From positions 434,001-498,000 of the forward strand of contig NZ_CP084463.1 in the NCBI RefSeq assembly GCF_020405185.1: DNA of 64,000 nucleotides, in the 5' to 3' direction. The notes beneath the pieces are model-generated. The model searched no databases. It was not told where the DNA came from and saw nothing but the letters and a program-made list of their open reading frames with translations. The translations under genes were made by a program, and so were the position numbers. Position 1 is the stretch's first letter; every line of letters begins with the position of its first letter. Shown piece after piece: positions 1 through 8,037 of the stretch. This DNA comes from Halomicrobium salinisoli. GTDB lineage: Archaea > Halobacteriota > Halobacteria > Halobacteriales > Haloarculaceae.

Positions 1-416
1 ACCTCCTCGACGGGCGTCTCGCTGTCGACCTGCCGCGCGTACCACAGCAGCAGGCTCTCGAAGACGGTGACGATGTCGTTCGACACTAGCTGCTGCTGGC
101 TGACCGATCCGTCGAACTTCGCCGTCACGTCGAACCCGTACCGCGAGTTGTTCTCCGCGAAGCGGTCCTCGAGCCACTCGTGGACCGACGCGTCGGTCAG
201 CTCCGGCGTCGGGTCCGGCCCCCGGTTCGTCGTCGGGTCCGGTTCCGGCTCGGGAGTCGGCGCTCGCTGCCGTCCCGCGTCGGTCCTGACGTCCGGCGAG
301 ACCACGTAGCGTCCGTCGTCGATCTCGGTGACGTGTTCGTCGTCGGCGATGTCAAGCTCCTCGGGGGAGAGGATCTTGCCCTCCTCGGGGTTGACGTCGT
401 CGGGCCCCCGGTCCAT
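1..416 (-). CDS. Haloarchaeal hypothetical protein, C-terminus cut by window edge
   Basis: The reading frame starts at ATG 416 and runs off the left edge, so about 138 codons are visible and no stop is seen. The N-terminus carries the acidic motif NPEEGKILSPEELDI, a signature I associate with haloarchaeal proteins of unknown function (possibly the DUF7500 group; this is from memory). A Pro/Glu/Asp/Thr linker follows at residues 45-70, then a folded segment with WLEDRF and FESLLLWYARQV. There are no membrane segments and no signal peptide. It is encoded on the same strand as the archaellin that starts at 1343, with palindrome-rich DNA between them. Function is unknown. Confidence 0.6.
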   Translation of the reverse strand, partial: MDRGPDDVNPEEGKILSPEELDIADDEHVTEIDDGRYVVSPDVRTDAGRQRAPTPEPEPDPTTNRGPDPTPELTDASVHEWLEDRFAENNSRYGFDVTAKFDGSVSQQQLVSNDIVTVFESLLLWYARQVDSETPVEE

Positions 417-716
417 GCCCTCAACTGTGACGACCAGCCGTATAACTCCGTCGGCGTCTCAGCGAGTGAAGCGAGGTGAGGTTCGGAAGGCGAGTGGAAC
501 GAGCCTTCCGGCGGTCGCACGAGCGGAGTGACCGCGGGCTCGGAAAGCGAGTGGGACGGGCTTTCCGGCGGTTGCGCGAAGCGTTGCCGAGCGCAAGCCG
601 GGGAGACGGACGGAGCGAGCCCGCTGGGACTCGGCGAGTACTGCGATGGAGACCACCGCGCCCTGGCGGCGCCGCTGGCGAACGCGAAAAGAGCGAAGAA
701 GGAAAGCGAACGTCGT
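417..716. repeat. Intergenic DNA with three conserved-core palindromes
   Basis: No gene is supported here. Three inverted repeats share a GAGTGGAACGA-like core with different arms: GGAAGGC/GCCTTCC at 485-509, CGGTC/GACCG at 512-534 and GGAAAGC/GCTTTCC at 542-566. Similar hairpins recur near 11.06-11.23 kb and 14.83-14.88 kb. They could end the archaellin transcript, which reads leftwards into this region, but that is inference. Confidence 0.6.
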
Positions 717-1343
717 CTAGAGGTTGACCGCGGTGGTGCCGCTCAGCGATTCGGGGACCACCAGACGCTCGGTAGTCGCCGTACCGGAGGACGTGGTGAT
801 CCGAAGGGTGGCCGTCGCACCTTCGTCGAGCGCGTTAGGCCCTGCCAGGTCCTCACTGGCTACGTCGCTCGAAGACAGGGCGAATTTCATGTTGATCCTG
901 TCGTCCGGGCTGTTGATGACCGGCGAGGAGTCGTCGTTGTCCTTGAACGGCTGGACGTGGAAGACGCCGTCCGCGTTCGCGTTGTTGGTCGCGTCCGAGA
1001 CGATGTTGTAGGTGCCCGTCTCGTCGACCCACTGGACAGTTACTTCGTCGAGGTCGATGTCGTCGGCGCCGGGCGCCTTGGTCGTCGTCAGCGAGACGTT
1101 ACCGATCGCCCCGTCGCCCGACACGCCGGTCTTCTCGCCGGTCGACGAGAGGATCTGCAGCCGGTTGGTGACCTGCTCCTGACTCTCCTGGCCGGTCTGT
1201 TCCGCCGAGCTCTGGAGGAACCCGGCCGTGTTGATCAGCACGCCCGCGGCGATCGCCGCGACCAGGACCATCGCGATGAACACGATGAGGGTCCCGATCC
1301 CGACCTGACCGCGGTCGTCGTCGTTCGTGAGTTGCTCGATCAT
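717..1343 (-). CDS. arlB: Archaellin (major archaellum filament protein)
   Basis: This is a type IV pilin-like filament subunit of the archaellum, 208 aa. The N-terminus is diagnostic: a short acidic leader ([13 protein letters not shown]) then [25 protein letters not shown], of which the first residues after the Arg-Gly site form the hydrophobic assembly helix. A prepilin peptidase (ArlK/PibD) normally cuts just before QVGIGTL. The rest is a beta-rich, acidic outer domain with no cysteine. ATG 1343 is chosen because it puts the leader directly before the processing site; the open frame further upstream has no matching sequence. Its position beside chemotaxis genes is typical of haloarchaeal motility loci. 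Only one archaellin is in the window. Confidence 0.93.
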   Translation of the reverse strand: MIEQLTNDDDRGQVGIGTLIVFIAMVLVAAIAAGVLINTAGFLQSSAEQTGQESQEQVTNRLQILSSTGEKTGVSGDGAIGNVSLTTTKAPGADDIDLDEVTVQWVDETGTYNIVSDATNNANADGVFHVQPFKDNDDSSPVINSPDDRINMKFALSSSDVASEDLAGPNALDEGATATLRITTSSGTATTERLVVPESLSGTTAVNL

Positions 1344-1406
1344 GGTTGTGTGCCGCCCAGAGTGGCGCTCACTCCGGACTCTACCACCCAAGTGGAAACT
1401 AACCGG

Positions 1407-1413
1407 TAATAAG
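1407..1413 (-). promoter_or_regulatory. Putative TATA box for the archaellin gene
   Basis: The minus strand reads CTTATTA here, 64 nt upstream of the archaellin ATG. This would give a leader of about 35-40 nt, which is not leaderless and so unlike many genes in the window. Confidence 0.4.
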
Positions 1414-1622
1414 GGTGACCCGCGAAATATCACGCCTGAAAACGGCCTCTCGCCGCCGATTCTCCGGGATTCACGGATGAAAATACGGTGGCAGGCGGCC
1501 GGATACGACGATCGGCGACGAGGTGTTACCGGGTGGAAACACGGCGAGTATCGAATTCGATTTCGACCGGCGGGGCGGTTCGTCCTCACGTGCGCCCGGG
1601 CCAGCGACGGTCGATCAGCGAG

Positions 1623-1898
1623 TCACTCGTAGGTGACGAGGCTGTACATCACCAGCAGGAACCCGCACGTCGTCAGCAGGCTGTTGACCAGCAGGAGCGA
1701 CTTCGCGCCGTCGAAGTCAGTGATGAAGGCGCTGATCATCGTCGCGGCCGCGCCGGCGACGGCGAGCGCGAACCCGAGCGAGAGGTGTAGCATCGCCCGA
1801 CGAGATGTCTGGACGTAGGCCCGGACCGCCATCCCGGCCATCGTGAGGCCGGCGACGACGAACACGAGGGTAGAGGTCGCGTAGAGCAGTTCTATCAT
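1623..1898 (-). CDS. Small three-helix membrane protein (DUF7521-like)
   Basis: A 91-aa protein made almost entirely of three transmembrane helices (about residues 4-24, 35-57 and 66-87), ending SLVTYE. I recognise the pattern of a short membrane protein lying beside an ArsR/winged-helix regulator in haloarchaea (DUF7521-like, from memory). The start MIELLYATSTLVF at 1898 is preferred over an upstream ATG at 1940, because a TTTATTA box at 1929-1935 lies about 34 nt upstream and would sit inside the coding sequence if the longer start were used. It lies just downstream of the regulator at 2041-2376 on the same strand, so the two may work together. No enzymatic motif is visible. Confidence 0.7.
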   Translation of the reverse strand: MIELLYATSTLVFVVAGLTMAGMAVRAYVQTSRRAMLHLSLGFALAVAGAAATMISAFITDFDGAKSLLLVNSLLTTCGFLLVMYSLVTYE

Positions 1899-2040
1899 CG
1901 ACACCGGTTCCGGATTTACGGTTACTCCTAATAAATCCACGCACGAAAATATCTCTCGTGATAACGGTTATCGGCGTCTCGATAGTCGTTTTCACGGACG
2001 GAAACGGCCGGGGAGTATCGCCGGTCGGCGACGGCGCGGG

Positions 2041-2376
2041 TTACCCTTCCGAAAGCGTCCGCCAGGCCTCGTCGAGCTTGTTGGTCACTTCCGTCCGCTC
2101 CTCGATGTGGACCGATAGCTCGTCCTCGAAGTCGACGCGGACCTCGTCGACGTTGCGACGGTAGACCTTGATGCGGCGCCGGTCGTCCGAGAGGATGTTG
2201 TCGTGGAGCTCGAGGAGCCCGTGTTCGGTCAGCTCGTCGATGCGCCGATAGCAGGTCGCGATGGGAATCCCGAGCTCGTCGCTGAGTTCCTGGGCCGATG
2301 CCGGTTCCTCCGTCGCGTCGAGGATCTCCGCGCTGTATTTGTTCCCCAGCGTCTGCAGGATCTCCGCGGAAGCCAT
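2041..2376 (-). CDS. Winged-helix transcriptional regulator (ArsR/HTH_20-like)
   Basis: An 111-aa cytoplasmic DNA-binding protein. Residues 1-65 form a winged helix: MASAEILQTLGNKYSAEILDA is the first helix pair, PASAQELSDELGIPIATCYRRIDEL is the helix-turn-helix, and LSDDRRRIKVYRRN is the wing. The C-terminal 40 residues form a charged helix (DELSVHIEERTEVTNKLDEAWRTL) that may dimerise. It precedes the small membrane protein on the same strand with a gap of about 140 nt that contains a separate promoter. The neighbourhood suggests local regulation, possibly of the membrane protein; the ligand is unknown. Confidence 0.82.
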   Translation of the reverse strand: MASAEILQTLGNKYSAEILDATEEPASAQELSDELGIPIATCYRRIDELTEHGLLELHDNILSDDRRRIKVYRRNVDEVRVDFEDELSVHIEERTEVTNKLDEAWRTLSEG

Positions 2377-2400
2377 CGGTTATCAAGTGGTATATTCTGT

Positions 2401-2411
2401 TTACCATAAAG
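2401..2411 (-). promoter_or_regulatory. Putative TATA box for the winged-helix regulator
   Basis: The minus strand reads CTTTATGGTAA, centred about 31 nt before ATG 2376, consistent with a leaderless or nearly leaderless transcript. Confidence 0.45.
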
Positions 2412-2622
2412 CTATCGCCTCTGATACTGGTCGATATCAGGCTTCCGTCGGGGTACGTACCAGGTGACTGCCGACAGCCGATCGGACTGCGGTATTGCGT
2501 TTTCGAGAATAATAATTCGTCCCGGCCGGCGTAGGCAGCGGTTTCTGGCGGGGGCTACCGGCGGTACTGTTCACCGACGGACCGGGTGGGACTGCGCTCC
2601 GAGAGCGGTTCGGGTGCGGGCC

Positions 2623-3348
2623 TCAGAGCGGCGACTCGTCCTCGCTCATCATCGAGAAGGCGCTGGCGTTCTCGTGGACCTTGATCCCGCCCCAGGAGAT
2701 CTCCATCGGGTAGATGTCGGTCTCGATATCCTGCTTGCGCATCTTCGCGACCCAGACGTAGCGGTTCACGCCGGAGTCGGTCGGCGTCTGGATGAGGTAG
2801 ATGTTGCCGTCGGTGAGGTAGTTCTCCAGCCCGATGTCGGTGTCCGGGAAGACCGCCCCCTGCTCGTTGGTCATCAGGGTCGTCAGCTCGTTCTCCCGGA
2901 GGATGTCGGTGAACTTCAGGAGGTAGGTCCGCTTCTCCTTCTCCGTCTCGAAGAACAGCTCAAACATCGCGAGGGAATCGAGCACGAGCCGGTCGTAGTC
3001 CTCGTCCTCGAGGTCGTCGATAAGGAGGTCTAGCGACGAAGAGAAGTCGTTCTCGCGCAGCAGCACCTGCTTGTCGTAGACCTTGATGTCGCCGTTCTCG
3101 ACGTATTCGGGCCACTTGTCGAAGCCGATCGACTCCGCGGCCTCCCGGAGGTCCTGTTCGTTCTCCTCGAAGGAGAGATAGATGCCCTTCTCGTCGAACT
3201 GCTCGACGCCGTTGTAGATGTACTGGAGCCCGAGGATCGACTTCCCGGCGCCCGGATTGCCGCTGACCAGGGTCGTCGAATTCGTCACGATGCCGCCGTT
3301 GAGAATCTCGTCGAGGCCGTCGATGCCGGTTTTGGTGAGTTCGATCAT
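2623..3348 (-). CDS. Single-domain KaiC-like RecA-family ATPase
   Basis: A 241-aa soluble ATPase of the KaiC/RadA superfamily. Walker A is GNPGAGKS at residues 30-37, the catalytic acidic pair lies in LSFEENEQ near residue 58, and Walker B is DRLVLDSL near residue 120. The N-terminal ELTKTGIDGLDEILNGG motif is the usual KaiC-domain entry. Only one KaiC domain is present, unlike the two of cyanobacterial KaiC. No KaiA or KaiB is nearby. It lies directly before cheW on the same strand (105-nt gap). Haloarchaea carry several such proteins (the CirA type in Halobacterium); the position beside taxis genes suggests a signalling role, but this is inference. Confidence 0.88.
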   Translation of the reverse strand: MIELTKTGIDGLDEILNGGIVTNSTTLVSGNPGAGKSILGLQYIYNGVEQFDEKGIYLSFEENEQDLREAAESIGFDKWPEYVENGDIKVYDKQVLLRENDFSSSLDLLIDDLEDEDYDRLVLDSLAMFELFFETEKEKRTYLLKFTDILRENELTTLMTNEQGAVFPDTDIGLENYLTDGNIYLIQTPTDSGVNRYVWVAKMRKQDIETDIYPMEISWGGIKVHENASAFSMMSEDESPL

Positions 3349-3453
3349 CGTAGGGCGTTTCGGTATGGGGAGGCTGTCGAACTGCTGAGTAAAAAAGTCT
3401 TGTTCACGGCTAACTATCAGGAATCCCGGGAGAACCGGGTAGCAATCGCGGCC

Positions 3454-3885
3454 TCACTCCGAGTGGACGGCGGCCGGATCCACCCAGACGACGAACCCGT
3501 CCTCGCGCTTGACGACGCCGGTGACCGCGCCGTCGCCCCCGTCGCCCGGCGGATCGTCGACCCGCTCGTCGTCGACTTTGACGACCTGCTGGACCTCGTC
3601 GACAAGCCAGCCGACCGCGTCCCCCTCGGCCGCGATGGTCGGGTCGAAGACGACGACCCGCCGCTCGGGCCCCTCCTCGCGGATGCCGAACACGTCCTTG
3701 GGGTTCACGATGGCGGTCGTCCGGCCGCGCAGGTCCATCACCCCCTCGACGTACGGCGGGGCGTTGGGCACGGTCGTCAGGTCGCCGACGTCGACGATCT
3801 CCGTGACGTAGTCGATGCTGACGCAGTACGTCTCGTCGCCCAGCCGGAACTCCAGTACCTGGTCGCTCGCTGCCGTGGTCGCCAT
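3454..3885 (-). CDS. cheW: Chemotaxis coupling protein CheW
   Basis: CheW couples transducers to the CheA kinase at the receptor array. The 143-aa protein is one CheW domain: VLEFRLGDETYCVSIDYVTEIVDV at the start, the conserved PNAPPYVEGVMDLRGR segment near residues 38-53, IVNPKDVFGI, and WLVDEVQQVVKV. ATG 3885 is preferred over GTG 3894 because a CTTAA box at 3911-3915 sits about 28 nt upstream, which predicts a leaderless message starting at 3885. It is divergent from the cheB operon, with a 152-nt shared promoter region. Confidence 0.95.
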   Translation of the reverse strand: MATTAASDQVLEFRLGDETYCVSIDYVTEIVDVGDLTTVPNAPPYVEGVMDLRGRTTAIVNPKDVFGIREEGPERRVVVFDPTIAAEGDAVGWLVDEVQQVVKVDDERVDDPPGDGGDGAVTGVVKREDGFVVWVDPAAVHSE

Positions 3886-4027
3886 GTCGGTCACTTCCCG
3901 AGCGCCGACTTAAGGCTAGTCGCCGGGCTATCAAAGTTGATGACGGGGTCGGAGTCTTTATTTCCGTGCTCGCCACGTTAGGGGACAGGAATGGCCACCG
4001 GCTTGAGGCTCCGAGACCCCCGTCCGC

Positions 4028-4033
4028 GAGGTG
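4028..4033 (+). promoter_or_regulatory. Shine-Dalgarno GAGGTG that fixes the cheB start
   Basis: GAGGTG lies four bases before ATG 4038, so CheB starts there and not at an upstream in-frame codon. A TTTATTT box at about 3956-3962 implies a leader of roughly 50 nt for the che operon. Confidence 0.6.
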
Positions 4034-4037
4034 TCCG

Positions 4038-5180
4038 ATGACGGACGTGCGGGCAGTCGTCGCCGACGACTCCCACTTCATGCGGAGCGTCATCTCGGAC
4101 ATCCTCGAGGAGGGCGGCGTCGACGTCGTCGCCGAGGCCCGGAACGGCCGCGAGGCGGTGGCCCTCGTCGACGAGCACCGGCCGGACGTCGTCACCATGG
4201 ACGTCGAGATGCCGGAGATGGACGGCATCGAGGCCGTCCGGCGGATCATGGCCGAGTGCCCGACGCCGGTGTTGATGCTGTCGGCCCACACCGACGAGAA
4301 CGCCGACGTCACCTTCGAGGCGCTGGAGGAGGGCGCGGTCGACTTCTTCACCAAGCCCGGCGGCGAGGTGTCCATGGAGATGTCCCGGCTGAAGGACCAG
4401 CTCGTGGACATGGTTCGGTCAGTCGCCGGTGCCGACGTGGGCGCAGGCGACGGAGCGGCGTCGGCCGGCGGAGCAGGCGGGAGCGGCGGTTCGTCCGCGT
4501 CGAGCGGGCGCGCCGCGGGCTCCGCCGACTCCGGTCCGTCCGCCGAAAGCAGTGGCCGGTCAGGTGCGGCCGCGTCGGCGGAGTCGTACGTCGCGAACCC
4601 GACGCTGGTCGTCGGCTCCTCGACCGGCGGCCCGAAGATGGTCGAGCGGGTCCTCTCGGAGCTCCCGCTGGCCGCGGACCTGCGGATCCTGATCGTCCAG
4701 CACATGCCCGAGGGCTTCACCGGGCGCTTCGCCGAGCGGATCGACGCCCGCAGCGACTACGACGTCGGCGAGGCGCGCGACGGCGCCCGGATCGGCGGCG
4801 GCGAGGCGCTCGTCGCCGCCGGCGACCGCCACATGCGCGTGTCTAATTACGGAAGCGGGCGCCTGCGCGTGAAACTGACTCGGGACGATCCGGTCAACAG
4901 CGTCCGGCCCGCCGTCGACGTGACGATGGAGACGGCGGCCGACGTCGTCGACGACCCGCTCGTGGGCGTCGTGCTCACGGGCATGGGCGAGGACGGCGCC
5001 GACGGCGTCCGCCGGATCAAGCGGGCCGGCGGCCACACGATCGCGCAGGACGAGGCGACCTCGGCCGTCTACGGTATGCCCCGGCGGGCGGCCGAGACCG
5101 GGTGCGTCGACGACGTGCTGCCGATCGAGGAAATCCCCCGGGGCGTCCTCGATGCGATCACACGCGAGGTGACACGATGA
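4038..5180 (+). CDS. cheB: Protein-glutamate methylesterase/glutaminase CheB
   Basis: CheB demethylates and deamidates transducer glutamyl sites during adaptation. The 380-aa protein has an N-terminal receiver domain (residues 1-125) with acidic pair D10-D11, phospho-acceptor D55 in VVTMDVEMPEMDG, and the switch lysine in FFTKPG. A Ser/Gly/Ala linker (about 130-180) follows, then the methylesterase domain with the catalytic serine in GSSTGGP, the histidine in QHMPEGFT and the aspartate in LTGMGEDGADG. All expected motifs are present. It is the first gene of an operon in which each of the next genes overlaps by 4 nt. It should be activated by phosphate from CheA. Confidence 0.97.
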   Translation: MTDVRAVVADDSHFMRSVISDILEEGGVDVVAEARNGREAVALVDEHRPDVVTMDVEMPEMDGIEAVRRIMAECPTPVLMLSAHTDENADVTFEALEEGAVDFFTKPGGEVSMEMSRLKDQLVDMVRSVAGADVGAGDGAASAGGAGGSGGSSASSGRAAGSADSGPSAESSGRSGAAASAESYVANPTLVVGSSTGGPKMVERVLSELPLAADLRILIVQHMPEGFTGRFAERIDARSDYDVGEARDGARIGGGEALVAAGDRHMRVSNYGSGRLRVKLTRDDPVNSVRPAVDVTMETAADVVDDPLVGVVLTGMGEDGADGVRRIKRAGGHTIAQDEATSAVYGMPRRAAETGCVDDVLPIEEIPRGVLDAITREVTR

Positions 5181-7228
5181 ACGACGAGTATCTCGACGCG
5201 TTCGTCCGCGAGAGCGAGGAGGCGATCACTGAACTGAACAACTCCCTGCTGGCCCTGGAGTCGGACCCGGAGGACACCGAGGCGATGGAATCGATCTTCC
5301 GGACGGCCCACACGCTGAAGGGCAACTTCGGCGCGATGGGGTTCGACGACGCCTCGAACCTGGCCCACGCCGTCGAGGACCTCCTCGACGAGATGCGCCA
5401 GGGCGAGATGGCCGTCACGCCGGACGTGATGGACCTCGTCTTCGCCGGCGTCGACGACATCGAGGCCATCGTGCGGGAGATCGAAGAGCACGGCGAGGCC
5501 CGGACCGACACCGGCGAGACCGTCGATCGGCTCCGGACCGTCCTCGAGGAGGGACCCGAAGCGGCCGGCGGTGGCGGCACCGCGGCGGCCGCAGGCGGTG
5601 GCGGCACCACGGCGGACGACGCCGGCGACGCAGCCGGGGACGACGCCGAGGCCGAGGCTGCGGCCGGAGGCGGCGCCGTCGCGGAGACCCCGGACCTCGA
5701 CACCGACCTCTCGCCCGGAGCGGCCGACGACCGGGTGATCCGGGCGGCGGTCGACGTCGGGGACGCGGACATGCCCGGCGTCGACGCGATGCTGGCCGTC
5801 GAGGGCATCGAGGAGTCGTTCCCGGTGCTCGACGCGACGCCCGACCGCGAGGCCGTCGAGAGCGGGGAGTTCGACGACACGTTCGCGCTGTACCTCGACG
5901 CCCCGGACGCCGACGCCGTCGAGGCGGCGGCGGCCGACGTCGGCAAGGTCGAGGCAGCCGACGCAGCGGACGTGACCGACGTCCTCGACGCCGGTGGCGG
6001 CGGCGACGGGTCGACCGCCGAGGGAGCAGACGACGGCGGGGCGGACGACGACGGCGACGAGGCCGGCGACTCCGCGGCCGACGCCGGCGTCGACGAGATC
6101 AAGTCGGTCCGCGTCGACGTCGAGCAGCTCGACGACCTCCACGGGCTGGTCGAGCAACTGGTCACCAGCCGGATCAAGCTCCGCCGGGCCGTCGAGGACG
6201 ACGAGGTCGGCGGCGCCGGCGAGACGCTCGACGAGCTGGACAAGATCACCGCGGACCTCCAGAACACCGTGATGGACATGCGGCTCGTCCCGCTGAAGAA
6301 GGTCGTCGGGAAGTTCCCCCGGCTGGTGCGGGACCTCTCGCGGGAACTGGGCAAGGACGTCGAGTTCACCATCGAGGGCGAGGACATCGAGCTCGACCGG
6401 ACGATCCTCACCGAGATCTCCGACCCGCTGATGCACATCCTGCGGAACTCGCTGGACCACGGCGTCGAGGCGCCCGACGTCCGCGAGGCCAAGGGCAAGC
6501 CCCGGACGGGCCACGTGACGCTGCGGGCCTCCCGCGAGCGCGACCACGTCGTCATCGAGGTCGAGGACGACGGCGCCGGGCTGGACGTCGACGGGATCCG
6601 GAGCAAGGCCGCCGAGAAGGGCGTCCGATCGCCGGAGGAGCTGGAGGCGATGGACGAGTCGGCGATCTACGACCTGATCTTCCACCCCGGCTTCTCGACC
6701 GCCGACGAGGTGACCGACACCAGCGGCCGCGGCGTCGGGATGGATGTCGTCCACGACACCGTCAGGCAACTGGACGGGTCGGTCAGCGTCGACTCCGCGC
6801 CCGACGAGGGGACCACGGTATCGCTGCGCCTACCGGTGACGATGGCCATCGTCAAGGTGCTGTTCGTCGAGGTCGGCGACGAGGAGTACGGCGTGCCCCT
6901 GAAGAACGTCGACGAGATCACCCGCGCGGACGACGTCAAGCACGTCGACGGCCGCGAGGTGATCAAACACGACGGCGAGATCTATCCCATCGTCGACCTC
7001 GGGTCGACCTTCGACGTGCCCGGGGAGACGAAGAACGGCGACGGCATGCTCGTGCGCGTCCGCGAGTCCGAGCGCCAGGTGGCGCTGCGCTGCGACTCCG
7101 TCGAGCGCCAGGAGGAGGTCGTCGTCAAGCCCCTGGAGGGCATCCTCAGCGGGACCGCCGGCCTCTCCGGGACGGCCGTGCTCGGCGACGGCAACATCGT
7201 CCACATCCTCGACGTGGTCACGCTATGA
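5177..7228 (+). CDS. cheA: Chemotaxis histidine kinase CheA
   Basis: The central kinase of the taxis array, 683 aa. Domains in order: HPt (residues 1-105) with phospho-His H45 in RTAHTLKGN; an Ala/Gly/Asp-rich linker; a small acidic regulator-binding region (about 185-270); a second low-complexity linker; dimerisation helices (about 305-380); the HATPase domain with N-box HILRNSLDHG, G1 EDDGAGLD and G2 GRGVGMDV; and a C-terminal CheW-like domain (about 550-683) for coupling. The linkers are long and rich in GGGG/ADD, as is common in haloarchaeal CheA. The ATG overlaps the cheB stop as ATGA. Confidence 0.97.
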   Translation: MNDEYLDAFVRESEEAITELNNSLLALESDPEDTEAMESIFRTAHTLKGNFGAMGFDDASNLAHAVEDLLDEMRQGEMAVTPDVMDLVFAGVDDIEAIVREIEEHGEARTDTGETVDRLRTVLEEGPEAAGGGGTAAAAGGGGTTADDAGDAAGDDAEAEAAAGGGAVAETPDLDTDLSPGAADDRVIRAAVDVGDADMPGVDAMLAVEGIEESFPVLDATPDREAVESGEFDDTFALYLDAPDADAVEAAAADVGKVEAADAADVTDVLDAGGGGDGSTAEGADDGGADDDGDEAGDSAADAGVDEIKSVRVDVEQLDDLHGLVEQLVTSRIKLRRAVEDDEVGGAGETLDELDKITADLQNTVMDMRLVPLKKVVGKFPRLVRDLSRELGKDVEFTIEGEDIELDRTILTEISDPLMHILRNSLDHGVEAPDVREAKGKPRTGHVTLRASRERDHVVIEVEDDGAGLDVDGIRSKAAEKGVRSPEELEAMDESAIYDLIFHPGFSTADEVTDTSGRGVGMDVVHDTVRQLDGSVSVDSAPDEGTTVSLRLPVTMAIVKVLFVEVGDEEYGVPLKNVDEITRADDVKHVDGREVIKHDGEIYPIVDLGSTFDVPGETKNGDGMLVRVRESERQVALRCDSVERQEEVVVKPLEGILSGTAGLSGTAVLGDGNIVHILDVVTL

Positions 7229-8037
7229 GCCGACGGAGCGACCGGGAGTTCGACCAGCTGCTCGCGTTCATCGAGGAGCGGATGGACTTCGAGTCCGGCT
7301 TCTACAACGACGCCTACCTCGACCGCCGGATCACCGCCCGCATGCGGCGGACGGACACCGACTCCTACGCCGAGTACAAGCGGCTCCTCCAGCGGGACGA
7401 CGACGAGGAGCGCCAGGCGCTGCTGGACTCGCTGTCGATCAACGTCACCGGCTTCTTCCGCAACCCCGATGCCTGGGAGGCCCTCCGGCCCGTCCTGCGG
7501 GAACTGACCGAGGAGAAGCGCCACGTCGACCTCTGGAGCGCCCCCTGCGCGGACGGCCGAGAGCCGTACTCGGCCGCGATGCTGGCGCTCGACGACGACG
7601 AGATCGTTGACCGCCGCGTCTCGATCCTGGGGACCGACATCAACCGGGACGTCCTCCAGCGGGCCCGCCGAGCGACCTACCAGACCTCGCAGACGACCGA
7701 CATCGAGGCGGAGCTGGAGCCGCTCGACGAGTACGAGCCGTACGTCGACCGCGACGGCGACGAGTTCACCGTCCGCCCGCCGGTCCGCGACATGGTCGCC
7801 TTCGAGCAGCACGACCTGATCCGCGGCGAGGCCAAGCGGAACTTCGACCTGGTCTTCTGCCGGAACCTGCTGATCTACATCGATAGCGAGTACAAGGTCC
7901 CCATCTTCGAGACCATCAGCGAGTCGCTGCGGTCGGGCGGGTTCCTCATGATCGGGATGACGGAGACGCTGCCGACGGAGTGCCGCGACGCCTTCGAGCC
8001 CGTCGACAAGCAACACCGCATCTACCGACGAGTATGA
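7225..8037 (+). CDS. cheR: Chemotaxis protein methyltransferase CheR
   Basis: CheR methylates transducer glutamates using S-adenosylmethionine. The 270-aa protein has the N-terminal helical domain that recognises transducers (residues 1-80, with FNDAYL-like FYNDAYLDRRITARMRR) and a Rossmann methyltransferase domain. The SAM loop reads LWSAPCADGREPYS, where bacterial CheR usually has SAGCSTGEEPYS. The later motifs FDLVFCRNLLIYI and GGFLMIGMTETLP are canonical. The ATG overlaps the cheA stop as ATGA, so translation is probably coupled. Together with CheB it sets the methylation state of transducers such as the one at 61452-63131. Confidence 0.96.
   Translation: MSRRSDREFDQLLAFIEERMDFESGFYNDAYLDRRITARMRRTDTDSYAEYKRLLQRDDDEERQALLDSLSINVTGFFRNPDAWEALRPVLRELTEEKRHVDLWSAPCADGREPYSAAMLALDDDEIVDRRVSILGTDINRDVLQRARRATYQTSQTTDIEAELEPLDEYEPYVDRDGDEFTVRPPVRDMVAFEQHDLIRGEAKRNFDLVFCRNLLIYIDSEYKVPIFETISESLRSGGFLMIGMTETLPTECRDAFEPVDKQHRIYRRV

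Noticed and set aside
528..1409. Plus-strand protein opposite the archaellin
   Set aside because: The archaellin frame on the minus strand has unmistakable type IV pilin-like features; the opposite frame has none.
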